Below are positions 1 to 8,842 of a stretch of DNA of 64,000 nucleotides, piece after piece. The stretch is from Ruminococcaceae bacterium FB2012. Lineage in GTDB: Bacteria > Bacillota > Clostridia > Oscillospirales > Ruminococcaceae. The translations under genes were made by a program, and so were the position numbers. A model generated the notes under the pieces. The model was not told the origin of the DNA and made no database searches. It worked only from the letters and a program-made list of their open reading frames with translations. Location of the stretch: the NCBI GenBank assembly GCA_900104495.1, contig FMXS01000006.1, positions 20,091-84,090 of the forward strand, given 5' to 3'. Numbering within the stretch: the first letter of the stretch is position 1; every line of letters starts with the position of its first letter.

Positions 1-1084
1 CCCAAGGATCTACCACAACCGGATCTATACCGTAAGTGTTCAGTTGCTTAATGATATCATCAACTTTGCTGTTTCTGGTGTCAGGACAGTTCTCTTTAAA
101 GGTTAAACCAAGAATGACAACCTTGCTTTTCTTTGGTGCCTGACCAGCTTCAATCATCTTCTTAACTGCCTTATCAGCCACAAATGCACCCATAGAATCG
201 TTTACAATACGACCATTGAGTATAATCTGACTGTGATAACCTAACTTCTCTGCTTCATATGTAAAATAATAAGGATCTACACCTATGCAGTGTCCTCCAA
301 CTAGTCCAGGACGAAATCCGAGAGCATTCCACTTGGTATTCATACCATCTACGACTTCATTAGTATCAATATCCATGCGGTCAAATACCATTGCCAGTTC
401 ATTCATAAATGCGATGTTAATGTCGCGTTGCGAATTCTCTACAACTTTAACTGCTTCTGCTGTACGAAGATTTGATACCGGATGCGTTCCCACTTCGATG
501 ACAAGATCATATACTGCTTTGATTTCAGCCAATGACTCTTCATCAATACCGGAAACAATCTTATGGATATTCTCAAGCCTATGAACCTTGTCACCAGGAT
601 TTATACGTTCAGGTGAATATCCGATTTTGAAATCCACACCACATTTTAATCCACTCTGTTTCTCCAATATTGGAATGCAAACGTCTTCTGTGCAACCTGG
701 ATAGACTGTGGACTCATAAACAACGATAGAACCTGGAACGAGATTTCGACCTACGATTTCAGATGCACCGATTACAGGGGTTAAATCTGGTGTGTGGTCT
801 GTATTTACAGGAGTCGGAACCGCAACGATAATAAACTTAGCTTTTTTTAGTTCTGTTTCATCACCCGTAAAATGAATTTTGGTATTCTTTATCTCTTCAT
901 CGCCAACTTCTTTGGTCGGATCAACACCAGACTTATATAATTCAATCTTTTCTTTGTTAAGATCAAATCCAATTACATTAATACCCTTTTTAGCAAAAGC
1001 GTGTGCAATAGGCATACCTACATATCCAAGTCCTACAAGTGCCAAGTTTTCTTCTTTTGCAACCAGTTTTTCATATAGCGACAT
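1..1084 (-). CDS. UDP-N-acetyl-hexosamine dehydrogenase, 3' end cut by window
   Basis: NAD-dependent UDP-glucose/GDP-mannose dehydrogenase family, most like the WbpO/TviB/CapL branch that oxidises C6 of UDP-GlcNAc or UDP-GalNAc to the uronic acid for surface polysaccharide. Translating the complement from the ATG at 1084 gives an N-terminal Rossmann motif (ALVGLGYVGMP), the VPTPVN strand, ESTVYPGCTE, and the active-site GGHCIGVDPYY with its catalytic Cys near residue 265. The frame stays open to base 1 and ends in NSKVDDIIKQL, so only the C-terminal end is missing. An AAGGAG-type site precedes the ATG. It lies 140 bp downstream of the glycosyltransferase on the same strand and is probably the last visible gene of the glycan operon. 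The exact substrate cannot be read from sequence. Confidence 0.93.
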   Translation of the reverse strand, partial: MSLYEKLVAKEENLALVGLGYVGMPIAHAFAKKGINVIGFDLNKEKIELYKSGVDPTKEVGDEEIKNTKIHFTGDETELKKAKFIIVAVPTPVNTDHTPDLTPVIGASEIVGRNLVPGSIVVYESTVYPGCTEDVCIPILEKQSGLKCGVDFKIGYSPERINPGDKVHRLENIHKIVSGIDEESLAEIKAVYDLVIEVGTHPVSNLRTAEAVKVVENSQRDINIAFMNELAMVFDRMDIDTNEVVDGMNTKWNALGFRPGLVGGHCIGVDPYYFTYEAEKLGYHSQIILNGRIVNDSMGAFVADKAVKKMIEAGQAPKKSKVVILGLTFKENCPDTRNSKVDDIIKQLNTYGIDPVVVDPW

Positions 1085-1224
1085 ATCTTTTATTCTCCTT
1101 TTTAAACTTATTATTTGTTTCACATTAATGATTTAAATGTACATTTTATGATATAATGATTTGTAGGAGTTGCAATTAACAATTATCAAAATATGATTCA
1201 TTCTCAATTATCCTCTTTGAAGTA

Positions 1225-2382
1225 TTAACGGGTGCTTTCTGCTTTTTCCCAAACTGGTTTTGATTGACCGGTAATAATCTTATAAACTGCTATCCACTGT
1301 GCCAAAACGGTCATACAATAATATGTAATAATCTTTACTACTCGATTTGGATTCTTTTTTTTCCATCCCCATAAAGCAGTTCCATAAAAAGCAGTTTGAA
1401 GAACCATTGTAAACTTCCAAAATTTACTTTTTTTGAACAATTTTATATTAAATATAAAGGCCAAAAGATGCATGATCCATAACAAGTACCTACAAGTACG
1501 ATGACCAAAATAAAAATATGAAAACCAACGATACTTTTTTATATTGAGTATTTGCAAGCTAGGTAAGATGTTTTTTAGTATCTCTCGATTCATTCGCGTT
1601 TTTCGTTTAAACTCATCCGAGTCGACTTCTCCAGCTTTTTCATAAGCAATTGCTTTTTTATTATATATAGCACGATTCCCTTGCAATGCAAATATTAGCG
1701 GAAACTTAGAATCATGACACTCTATCGGTTTAATATCCAAATATGATTTGTTCCTACAAGCGTAAATTGCTCCATTACCTGCGGTAATTGTCTGAATATT
1801 GCTTTCAATTTCACGACAAAGCAAATCAAGCTTCCAGTAGAATCCTTCGGATTTTGCAGTTTTATTATTTTTTGTGTTTAAATATATTAATTGTCCAGAC
1901 ACATATGCAATATTATCAGCAGAAAAAGATGAAACCAACTCCTTTATAGCATCCTTTTCAAATATTGAGTTTGCATCTGTCATTACTAATATCTCACTCT
2001 TTACGTATTTTTGTGCTTCATTTTGAGCATTAGTTTTACCCATGTGTTTTGCAGATTTATGTAATCTAATATTATAATTTGGATGATCTTCTATGTACCT
2101 CTCAACAATAGTATTAGTCGAATCTGTTGAAAAATCAGATGCAACCAAAATGCTATACTTTTCTTTAGGATAATTTAATGAAATCGCATTATCCAATTTT
2201 TCTTTTATTACTTTTTCCTCATTATGAGCCACGATCATAAGGGTTACCGTCGGCTCATAGTCTATGTTTTTATTATTTGTTTTATGCATGATCTTATTTA
2301 ATGCTATAAGGGATATCGGATATCCTATCATTGCTTCACTAATTGTAAATACACTAACCCACCAAGCTGTTTCTGATATCAT
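1225..2382 (-). CDS. Family 2 glycosyltransferase, membrane-associated
   Basis: 385-residue GT-A fold glycosyltransferase. Visible motifs: TLMIVAHNEE at the start of the nucleotide-binding fold (about residue 47), VASDFSTDST, and the metal-binding TDANS (about residue 137). The C-terminal third carries hydrophobic stretches typical of membrane-bound processive-type GT2 proteins. GGAGAAAAAACA precedes the ATG. It follows the PglD-like gene by 15 bp, so it should extend or start the glycan built on the amino-sugar made by its neighbours. Codon use is more AT-rich than in the PglC/PglE genes upstream, suggesting that this part of the locus was exchanged. Donor and acceptor sugars are unknown. 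Confidence 0.88.
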   Translation of the reverse strand: MISETAWWVSVFTISEAMIGYPISLIALNKIMHKTNNKNIDYEPTVTLMIVAHNEEKVIKEKLDNAISLNYPKEKYSILVASDFSTDSTNTIVERYIEDHPNYNIRLHKSAKHMGKTNAQNEAQKYVKSEILVMTDANSIFEKDAIKELVSSFSADNIAYVSGQLIYLNTKNNKTAKSEGFYWKLDLLCREIESNIQTITAGNGAIYACRNKSYLDIKPIECHDSKFPLIFALQGNRAIYNKKAIAYEKAGEVDSDEFKRKTRMNREILKNILPSLQILNIKKYRWFSYFYFGHRTCRYLLWIMHLLAFIFNIKLFKKSKFWKFTMVLQTAFYGTALWGWKKKNPNRVVKIITYYCMTVLAQWIAVYKIITGQSKPVWEKAESTR

Positions 2383-2397
2383 TGTTTTTTCTCCTAT

Positions 2398-3000
2398 TCA
2401 ATCAGTTATTCTTTTAGAAGGCACCCCAACATAAGTGCCTTCTTCTTTTATTTCTTTAACAACAACAGCTCCAGCACCTATCATACATTTTCTGCATATA
2501 GTCACATTGTTAGAAACTGTCGCACCAGCACCAATCCAAGTGGATTCTCCAACAGTTACTGTTCCACACAAATGTGCTCCAACAGCTATATGAACGTAGT
2601 CAGCAATAATGCAATCGTGATCAACAGAACTGCAGGTATTGATAATACACCCTTTTCCAATTACAGTTCCTGGATTAATAACAGCGCCTGCCATGACTAC
2701 TGACCCTTGGCCAATAATCACATCTTCTGCAATAACAGCATCAGGATGAACTAGTGACACTATTGCTTTATCATTCAGCTTTTCCATAATCTTCTTCCTG
2801 ATTATTGCATTACCAATACCTACAAAAACATTGTTTTGTATACTATAAGCAAATTCAGTACTTCCGGTTACTGGATAATTGCCGCAAGTTGTTAATTCCT
2901 CATTATCATCGAGAAACTCAATCTCATCATATCCATTCAACTTTGCTATATCAGCTACAACCTTACCATGTCCTGATGCACCGATTATAGTCAATTTCAT
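2398..3000 (-). CDS. PglD/NeuD-type sugar O/N-acetyltransferase
   Basis: 200-residue left-handed beta-helix acetyltransferase. The N-terminus (LTIIGASGHGKVVADIA) is the small Rossmann-like sugar-nucleotide-binding domain of the PglD/NeuD group. Hexapeptide repeats follow (VIGQGSVVMAGAVINPG, GKGCIINTCSSVDHDC), with the catalytic His in VDHDC, ending in VGVPSKRI. In PglD this enzyme N-acetylates UDP-4-amino-sugar to UDP-diacetylbacillosamine. The start ATG overlaps the stop of the PglC-like gene (ATGA), indicating translational coupling. Assignment to bacillosamine rather than another amino-sugar rests on the neighbouring transferase, aminotransferase and dehydratase. Confidence 0.9.
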   Translation of the reverse strand: MKLTIIGASGHGKVVADIAKLNGYDEIEFLDDNEELTTCGNYPVTGSTEFAYSIQNNVFVGIGNAIIRKKIMEKLNDKAIVSLVHPDAVIAEDVIIGQGSVVMAGAVINPGTVIGKGCIINTCSSVDHDCIIADYVHIAVGAHLCGTVTVGESTWIGAGATVSNNVTICRKCMIGAGAVVVKEIKEEGTYVGVPSKRITD

Positions 3001-3758
3001 ATTTCATTACCCATAAACTCTTCCATCGTCGCCGATGTATCCGAACTGATTCCATCCCTCTTGAACACAATCTTTACTGTATCAAGAATGACTTTAGCAT
3101 CACCTTTGAAAGTCACTTTGTCAACATACTTGACATCCCAGTCGAACTTTTCTTCCCAGCTTATGGCATTTCTGCCATGAACCTGAGCAAGTCCTGTAAA
3201 ACCAGGTCTAACTTCATGACGTCTTTTCTGATGCTCGTTATATCTGTCAAGATACCTCACCAGCAGCGGCCTCGGCCCCACAACCGCCATATCACCCTTA
3301 ATGATATTCAGCAGCTCCGGCAGCTCATCAAGGCTCGTCGCACGGAGCGCCTTGCCGAACTTGGTGAGCCTCACATCATCAGGTAGCAGTTCGCCGTTTT
3401 CGTCGCGCTCATCGGTCATTGTCCTGAATTTGTAAAGCTTGAATATCTTTTCGTCCTTGCCGGGACGATCCTGGGTGAAAAGGATCGGTGAGCCGAGCTT
3501 TTTCTTTACCAGCACCGCTGTGACAGCAAGAATCGGACTGAAGACTATCAGCGCCCCCGTACTCAACGAACAGTCAAGAGGTCTCTTGATAAAACGCTCG
3601 TACACACCGTAAGGCTTGTGCTTCTGCTCCTTGCCGCGGTTTTTCAGTTCCACAATGCGCTCCTGGATAAACGCACCTCCGCCTGTTACGGCAGCGATGG
3701 CTGTTACACCGCCAAGTATCTTCAATCCGTTTTTGATAAGCTTGTTCAAACTTCTCAC
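2997..3758 (-). CDS. PglC-like initiating sugar-phosphate transferase
   Basis: Bacterial sugar transferase family: transfers a sugar-1-phosphate from UDP-sugar to undecaprenyl phosphate at the inner membrane and so starts glycan assembly. It is the small PglC-type form. Seen: an N-terminal stretch ending in KRPLDCSLSTGALIVFSPI (re-entrant membrane helix), then FTQDRPGKDEKIFKLYKFRTM, SLDELPELLNIIKGDM, VGPRPLL and RPGFTGLAQVHGRN, the family signatures with the catalytic Asp-Glu pair in LDELP. The frame opens with GTG at 3758, but GGAG lies only 2 bases before it; a TTG at 3749 is better spaced, so the start is uncertain by three codons. It overlaps the PglD-like gene and lies 6 bp after the aminotransferase. 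Confidence 0.92.
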   Translation of the reverse strand: MRSLNKLIKNGLKILGGVTAIAAVTGGGAFIQERIVELKNRGKEQKHKPYGVYERFIKRPLDCSLSTGALIVFSPILAVTAVLVKKKLGSPILFTQDRPGKDEKIFKLYKFRTMTDERDENGELLPDDVRLTKFGKALRATSLDELPELLNIIKGDMAVVGPRPLLVRYLDRYNEHQKRRHEVRPGFTGLAQVHGRNAISWEEKFDWDVKYVDKVTFKGDAKVILDTVKIVFKRDGISSDTSATMEEFMGNEI

Positions 3759-3764
3759 TCCGAT

Positions 3765-5039
3765 TTATTCAAAACATTTCCTGATTATCTGAATAACAAC
3801 TTCCTGCTCCTCCGCCGTCATTTTATTGTCCGACGGCAGACACAGACCCCTGCGGAAGATGTCCGCACCCACATCCACCATTCCGGTCTCCTTGATGTAA
3901 GCATTGCTCCGCGCACGACCATTGCCGTTGGCGGTGATGAAGGGGTTGCTGCGGTAGATCGGCTGCTGATGCATGGGCTTCCATACCGGCCGGCCTTCAG
4001 CATTGTACTTTGCCAGCGTCTGGAGGATCTCCGTGGGGCAGCTCTTGCCGTCCTCGTGGACGAACAGCGCATCGTTCTCGCCGCGCACCTGCTTGCACAT
4101 CGCATCCTCGTCGATCAGCAGACAGCTCAGCCAGAAGTTCGGCTCGCTGTTCTTTTTATCGTAAGGATTCATGCTCACCGGAAGGCCCTTGAAGCCTTCC
4201 TTGTATCTCTCGTAGATAGCCTTCTTCTGTGCGATATGCTCGTCCAGATAGGGCATCTGACCGCGGACGATACCCGCGATTATATTGCTCATACGGTAGT
4301 TGTAACCGATCTCCTCGTGCTGATACCAGGGCGCATCCTCGCGGCTTTGTGTACTCCACTTGCGGACTTTATCAGCAACTTCCTTGCTGTCGGTAAGGAA
4401 CATTCCGCCGGATGATCCGGTGATGATCTTGTTGCCGTTGAACGAAATGGCGTTGTAGTTGCCGAAGTTTCCGGTCTGCACGCCCTTATATGTAGCACCG
4501 AAGCTCTCCGCAGCGTCCTCAATTATCAGAGCACCGTGTTTATCGCATACGGCCTTGAGCTCATCCACCTTGCCGGGAGTGCCGTAAAGGTGAGCGACAA
4601 CCACCAGCCTGACTTCGGGATAGATCTCGAACGCCTTTTCCAAAGCGACAGGATCCATATTCCAGGTATCGCGCTCGGTGTCGATGAAGACAGCCTCTCC
4701 GTCCTCGTAAGCCACGGGGTTAACGGTAGCGTCAAAAGTCATATCCGAACAGAAGACCTTGTGACCCTGCAGCGTACCCTGATTGGGTCTCGGCATACCG
4801 TAGAGCTTCTCGCCCGCCAGCTTGACTGCCAGATGCAGCGCCGCCGTACCGCAGGAAAGACCCACAGCATACTTGCATCCGACCTTCTCCGCCACGATCT
4901 TCTCGCACTCGTTCAGGTTCTCACCCGCCGTAGTGATCCAGTTTTTCTCAAATGCATCCTGCACCCACCGCAGCTCGTCGCCGTGCATCGTGGGGGAGGA
5001 GAGCCAGATTTTCTTTTCAAAGGGTTTGATGTCTTTCAT
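3765..5039 (-). CDS. PglE-like DegT/DnrJ/EryC1 aminotransferase
   Basis: 424-residue PLP-dependent sugar aminotransferase. In the bacillosamine pathway it converts the 4-keto sugar from the dehydratase into UDP-4-amino-4,6-dideoxy-GlcNAc. Visible: the N-terminal KIWLSSPTMHGDE, cofactor phosphate pocket CGTAALHLAVKLAGE, IEDAAESFGA, and the Schiff-base Lys in SFNGNKIITGSSGG (about residue 200). The ATG overlaps the stop of the PglF-like gene by four bases (ATGA), which supports coupled translation. The gene is GC-rich, with long antisense frames that are shadows. Confidence 0.93.
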   Translation of the reverse strand: MKDIKPFEKKIWLSSPTMHGDELRWVQDAFEKNWITTAGENLNECEKIVAEKVGCKYAVGLSCGTAALHLAVKLAGEKLYGMPRPNQGTLQGHKVFCSDMTFDATVNPVAYEDGEAVFIDTERDTWNMDPVALEKAFEIYPEVRLVVVAHLYGTPGKVDELKAVCDKHGALIIEDAAESFGATYKGVQTGNFGNYNAISFNGNKIITGSSGGMFLTDSKEVADKVRKWSTQSREDAPWYQHEEIGYNYRMSNIIAGIVRGQMPYLDEHIAQKKAIYERYKEGFKGLPVSMNPYDKKNSEPNFWLSCLLIDEDAMCKQVRGENDALFVHEDGKSCPTEILQTLAKYNAEGRPVWKPMHQQPIYRSNPFITANGNGRARSNAYIKETGMVDVGADIFRRGLCLPSDNKMTAEEQEVVIQIIRKCFE

Positions 5040-6241
5040 ACGTTTACTTCCTTTTTTGCTTTATTCACATTGCATGCAAATCTATAAGTTGAAACCATTT
5101 CAGCAACACACTCTTTAATATTTTCTTCATTTGAATAAGCAGATTGCATAAGCTGATGTAAGTTGTCAAGGAATTCATCTGTATTAAAAGGTATAGGACA
5201 CCCAATATGTATCAGATTATTATCAGTCTTTTTAAGTCCTTCCTCAGCCATAAGCTTTTCTTCATACAATTTCTCACCCGGACGCAATCCGATATACTTT
5301 ATCTCAATATCATCGTCGGGTTTATAGCCGTACAGCCTGATCATATTCCTTGCAAGGTCATCTATCTTAACAGGATCACCCATATCAAGAACGAATATCT
5401 CTCCACCCTTGGCGTATGTTCCTGCAAGCATTACAAGCCTTACCGCTTCAGGTATCGTCATAAAGTAACGAACGATATCTTTGTGAGTAACAGTTACGGG
5501 ACCTCCGCGTTCGATTTGTTCCTTGAACAGTGGAATCACAGAACCGTTGCTTCCGAGAACATTTCCAAATCTGACAGCGGTAAATTCTGTTTTGATATTC
5601 TTATATGCTTCTTCAAATCTATCTATGGAATACTCTTTCAATACTGAGTGCGTAAAAAGCTGCGGGATCTCATTTGCTTTTCCGGCTTTGATCTTTTCAT
5701 CAAAGCTCTGTATGATCATCTCGCAGAGCCGCTTGCTTGCACCCATTATATTGGTCGGATTCACTGCTTTGTCAGTAGAGATCAGCACGAAACGTTCGCA
5801 TCCGTGTATCATAGCTGCAAATGCAGTCTTATATGTTCCGATAGCATTGTTCTTTATCGCTTCACAAGGGCTGTCCTCCATAAGCGGAACGTGCTTATGT
5901 GCTGCGGCATGATAAACGATCTCTGGTTTGTATGTTTTGAAAACATCAAATATCTTTCTGCTGTCCCTGACAGACCCGATCAGGACTTTCAAATCAAGAT
6001 CAGGGTATTCTCTGCGTAACTCTAACTGGATCTTATATGCATTATTTTCATATACATCGAAGATAATAAGCTGTTTAGGATTGTGAGATGCGACCTGTCG
6101 GCATAATTCGCTGCCGATAGAGCCACCGCCGCCGGTTACAAGAACTGTTTTGTCTTTTATGAATTCATATACTTCTGTCATATCGGGAAGTATCGGATCT
6201 CGGCCTAACAATTCTTCGGTTGAAAACTGCTTGGTGTGCAT
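5036..6241 (-). CDS. PglF-like NDP-sugar 4,6-dehydratase, soluble form
   Basis: 401-residue extended-SDR enzyme of the CapD/PglF/FlaA1 family, which makes UDP-4-keto-6-deoxy sugar from UDP-GlcNAc. Visible: NAD-binding VLVTGGGGSIGSELCRQ (about residues 33-49), VYHAAAHKHVPLMEDSP, and the catalytic region ISTDKAVNPTNIMGASKR, where the usual Tyr of YxxxK is Met, as is normal in this subfamily. Full PglF is about 600 residues with an N-terminal four-helix membrane domain; here that domain is absent, so the enzyme should be cytosolic like FlaA1. It is first in the PglF-E-C-D order and starts 135 bp after the helicase gene ends. Confidence 0.92.
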   Translation of the reverse strand: MHTKQFSTEELLGRDPILPDMTEVYEFIKDKTVLVTGGGGSIGSELCRQVASHNPKQLIIFDVYENNAYKIQLELRREYPDLDLKVLIGSVRDSRKIFDVFKTYKPEIVYHAAAHKHVPLMEDSPCEAIKNNAIGTYKTAFAAMIHGCERFVLISTDKAVNPTNIMGASKRLCEMIIQSFDEKIKAGKANEIPQLFTHSVLKEYSIDRFEEAYKNIKTEFTAVRFGNVLGSNGSVIPLFKEQIERGGPVTVTHKDIVRYFMTIPEAVRLVMLAGTYAKGGEIFVLDMGDPVKIDDLARNMIRLYGYKPDDDIEIKYIGLRPGEKLYEEKLMAEEGLKKTDNNLIHIGCPIPFNTDEFLDNLHQLMQSAYSNEENIKECVAEMVSTYRFACNVNKAKKEVNV

Positions 6242-6375
6242 CTTTATCCATCCTAATCATCATATAATAATCGGTTCATTATTCGTCAACCGCCCCGTGC
6301 CGCTACAAAGGCGGCACAGAACAGCCGATGTAAGATTATATATCCCCGCCATAAAGACAAATCAAATACTAAAAC

Positions 6376-8610
6376 TCAATCCGCCCAAGCTACATCACTA
6401 CAAATATTCTTAAGCTGCTCTACCTGTTCCTCACTCAGTTTCCCGAGCTCCTTGTATTTGAGCTGACGGCTTCTCCACTTTCGCAATTCGAGGTTCTTGT
6501 AACGCTCAGTGCTGTTCGGGTGATGCCCGTAGCGGGTGAGGTATTCCATATAGCTGTCATAGTATTTTACCCAGGTGCCGTTTTTGCGGGCGCTGCGAGG
6601 ACTTGTAAGCGGGACTTTTGCACTCGTGAACCTGTCAAGTCTGTCCTGCTGCAACAAACCCTTTTGATACAGTTGAAACTGCGCCCGGTACCATACTCCA
6701 ATGCGCACGCCATCTACAGTAACGCTTGTTTCCGGCAGCAAACCGCGTTCGGTGTAATACTTTTTCAGCAGATCAAAGGTCCTGTTCCACTGCTCATCAC
6801 GCTTGTCCCAGGGAAAGCCTAATTTGTCAAGCAGAGCCTTTCGGTCCGCTTCGATATTGCCGCGGAACAGCTTTGTGCGCTGCGAATTCATCCATGTGTA
6901 TAGCACCATGATCTCCGCATCCTTTGATGCATCAGAATAGTCAGGGAAGCATTGATGCTCGTCAACAAAATCGCAAAGCTGCTGATACCGGAACTCCCAG
7001 CCCGATACTCCGATCTGACCGAGATCACATCCCAGTGCAGTCAGCATTTCAGCTTTTTCGGATTCAAGTGTGCCGCTGCGGTATTTGAGCTTCTGCGTGT
7101 TAATCCAGCCGTAGAGGTTCAGCTCTTCGTTCGGGAAGTCTCCCTTTTTCGGGAAATGCCCCAGCTTATCTGCAAGTCTGGCGACCTTGTTGTATGCCGC
7201 CAGCCAGCTTTCCTCGTTCAGACTCCAGGGGAACCCGATGCCGTTGAGCTTATCGGCCTGTGACTTCGGCAGCTTGCCCTGATTGTTCAGAACACGCTGA
7301 TAGATGCACCACTTGCCGATGGATACTCCCTCGTAGGAGTCATTCTTATGAGGGAACTCCTCGTGCTTTTCGACATACTCTTTCAGCAGCTCAAAGTTGA
7401 AGTCCCAGCTGTTTGCGAAGGTGTCGTTCAGCTTGTTGAGGATCTCTCTGATGTCACGAACATAGTCGTAAAGTTCAAATTCGATCTCGTCGTCGTACTC
7501 GCCTTCACTGCGTGCGATCTCCATAATGCCCGCATACTGCTGTGCGGTGTCGCCCGATTCAAAGTTGTTCACGATGTCAAAGATCACGGGATGTTTATTG
7601 CTCTCGGAACAGGCCAAAGCCCGTCCGAGCTGCTGGTAAAATACGTTTGCGGACTGCGTTGCCCGGAGCATTATCACTCCGTCGATGTCATCGAAATGGA
7701 CGCCCTCGTTCAGCATATCGATGCAGAACAGGAGCTTTAACGCCGCAGCGTCCTTGTCATTCCGGAAGTCCTCAAACTGTTTGTCAGACGCAGAATTCTG
7801 CGCATAGACTGTATATTTATGGATATCGTGGTTGACCTTGTTGAACCACGAATCACACTCGCTTACCATTCTTTGAAGCGATTCCACATTCGGGCAGAAG
7901 ACAATAAACTTGCCTGCCTTGTCAGGAATGTGCTTCTCAAATATCTTGTCGATGCCGACATCAAGCTCGGCTATCATTGACTTCGCCTTGCGGATCTTTC
8001 CCAGCAGGGCGTTTTTTAATCTCGGATTGTCCGACTGTTCGGCTTTTATTTCAAGCTGTTCAATGTCGCCCCGGAACGAATACCAAGATGTTACATAAAT
8101 TGGTAACGGCAGAATTTTGTGCCTTATTGCTTCTGCCAAACTCATATTGACCGCATAGACACCGTCAAAAAGCTCGTCCGCCATATTGCGTCCGCTGTCG
8201 AGGTAACGGATAGGGGTTGCCGATGTTCCGAAGACCTTAGCCTCGGGATTTGCCTCCAACAACTCCTGAACGCCTCGTCCCCACTCGTCCGCACCGCAGC
8301 GGTGAAACTCGTCAAGGACGATGTAATCGAACTCGGTGATAAGCTCCGTCTGCGCCAGCTTTGTGTAGGTCACAAACTCGGTGTTTTCGAGGGAGATGCC
8401 GTTCTCATCAGCAATCTGCCGAAGCTGTTCAAAGATGTAAGTCGAGGGTGAGCAGACGACAAAAGCCTTGTCCGGATTATCCCCGATCAGCTGCAAGATC
8501 AAGTAGCTCTTGCCCGTGCCGGTCGGCTGGACCGCCGCCACACGCTGATTTGACGCAAAAAGGCTCACCATGTTTGCATAAGTCTCACTGTTGTGTTTAT
8601 GCAGTAACAT
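6376..8610 (-). CDS. DEAD/DEAH-box helicase with helicase-associated repeats
   Basis: 744-residue SF2 helicase. Visible: Walker A VQPTGTGKSYLI (about residues 32-43), motif II variant LDEFHRCGADEW, motif III TSATPIRY, then motif V/VI region DMLNEGVHFDDIDGVIML and QQLGRAL. From about residue 400 it holds five or so copies of the roughly 65-residue helicase-associated (HA) domain, each with a W..R...L..Y...H..FP......G.WI..QR pattern (e.g. EKHEEFPHKN, LADKLGHFPK). HA domains are frequent in predicted helicases on mobile elements of gut Firmicutes; their ligand is not established. The ATG at 8610 is preferred over the GTG at 8619 because AAGGTGAGG sits just before it. It could be a host gene at the edge of the element or element cargo. 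Confidence 0.9.
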   Translation of the reverse strand: MLLHKHNSETYANMVSLFASNQRVAAVQPTGTGKSYLILQLIGDNPDKAFVVCSPSTYIFEQLRQIADENGISLENTEFVTYTKLAQTELITEFDYIVLDEFHRCGADEWGRGVQELLEANPEAKVFGTSATPIRYLDSGRNMADELFDGVYAVNMSLAEAIRHKILPLPIYVTSWYSFRGDIEQLEIKAEQSDNPRLKNALLGKIRKAKSMIAELDVGIDKIFEKHIPDKAGKFIVFCPNVESLQRMVSECDSWFNKVNHDIHKYTVYAQNSASDKQFEDFRNDKDAAALKLLFCIDMLNEGVHFDDIDGVIMLRATQSANVFYQQLGRALACSESNKHPVIFDIVNNFESGDTAQQYAGIMEIARSEGEYDDEIEFELYDYVRDIREILNKLNDTFANSWDFNFELLKEYVEKHEEFPHKNDSYEGVSIGKWCIYQRVLNNQGKLPKSQADKLNGIGFPWSLNEESWLAAYNKVARLADKLGHFPKKGDFPNEELNLYGWINTQKLKYRSGTLESEKAEMLTALGCDLGQIGVSGWEFRYQQLCDFVDEHQCFPDYSDASKDAEIMVLYTWMNSQRTKLFRGNIEADRKALLDKLGFPWDKRDEQWNRTFDLLKKYYTERGLLPETSVTVDGVRIGVWYRAQFQLYQKGLLQQDRLDRFTSAKVPLTSPRSARKNGTWVKYYDSYMEYLTRYGHHPNSTERYKNLELRKWRSRQLKYKELGKLSEEQVEQLKNICSDVAWAD

Positions 8611-8727
8611 AGACCTCACCTTCTTGCGGCATCAGTGTTGTTCGCCTTTTCTTTATCGCAAAACGCTGTATTTTATGTGAAACGATATATAATAAAAAGG
8701 CGCAACAGCGCATTATCATACCTTATA

Positions 8728-8756
8728 AGTATAACACCGCATTTCAGATTTGTCAA
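8728..8756 (-). promoter_or_regulatory. Sigma-70 promoter for the helicase
   Basis: Reading the complement, TTGACA (8756-8751) is followed after exactly 17 bases by TATACT (8733-8728), about 118 bp ahead of the helicase ATG. It lies in the 230-bp divergent space shared with the integrase. Confidence 0.75.
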
Positions 8757-8842
8757 TAAGTACAGCTTTGATTTGTGCAAATGGTGTAATATACCTTATA
8801 AAAAGCAAGGAATTTGTCAAAATTATAAACGGAGGAATGAAA

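Noticed and set aside
3618..5087. Long plus-strand frames opposite the PglC/PglE genes
   Set aside because: They mirror GC-rich minus-strand genes with clear family motifs; no ribosome site or family pattern on the plus strand.
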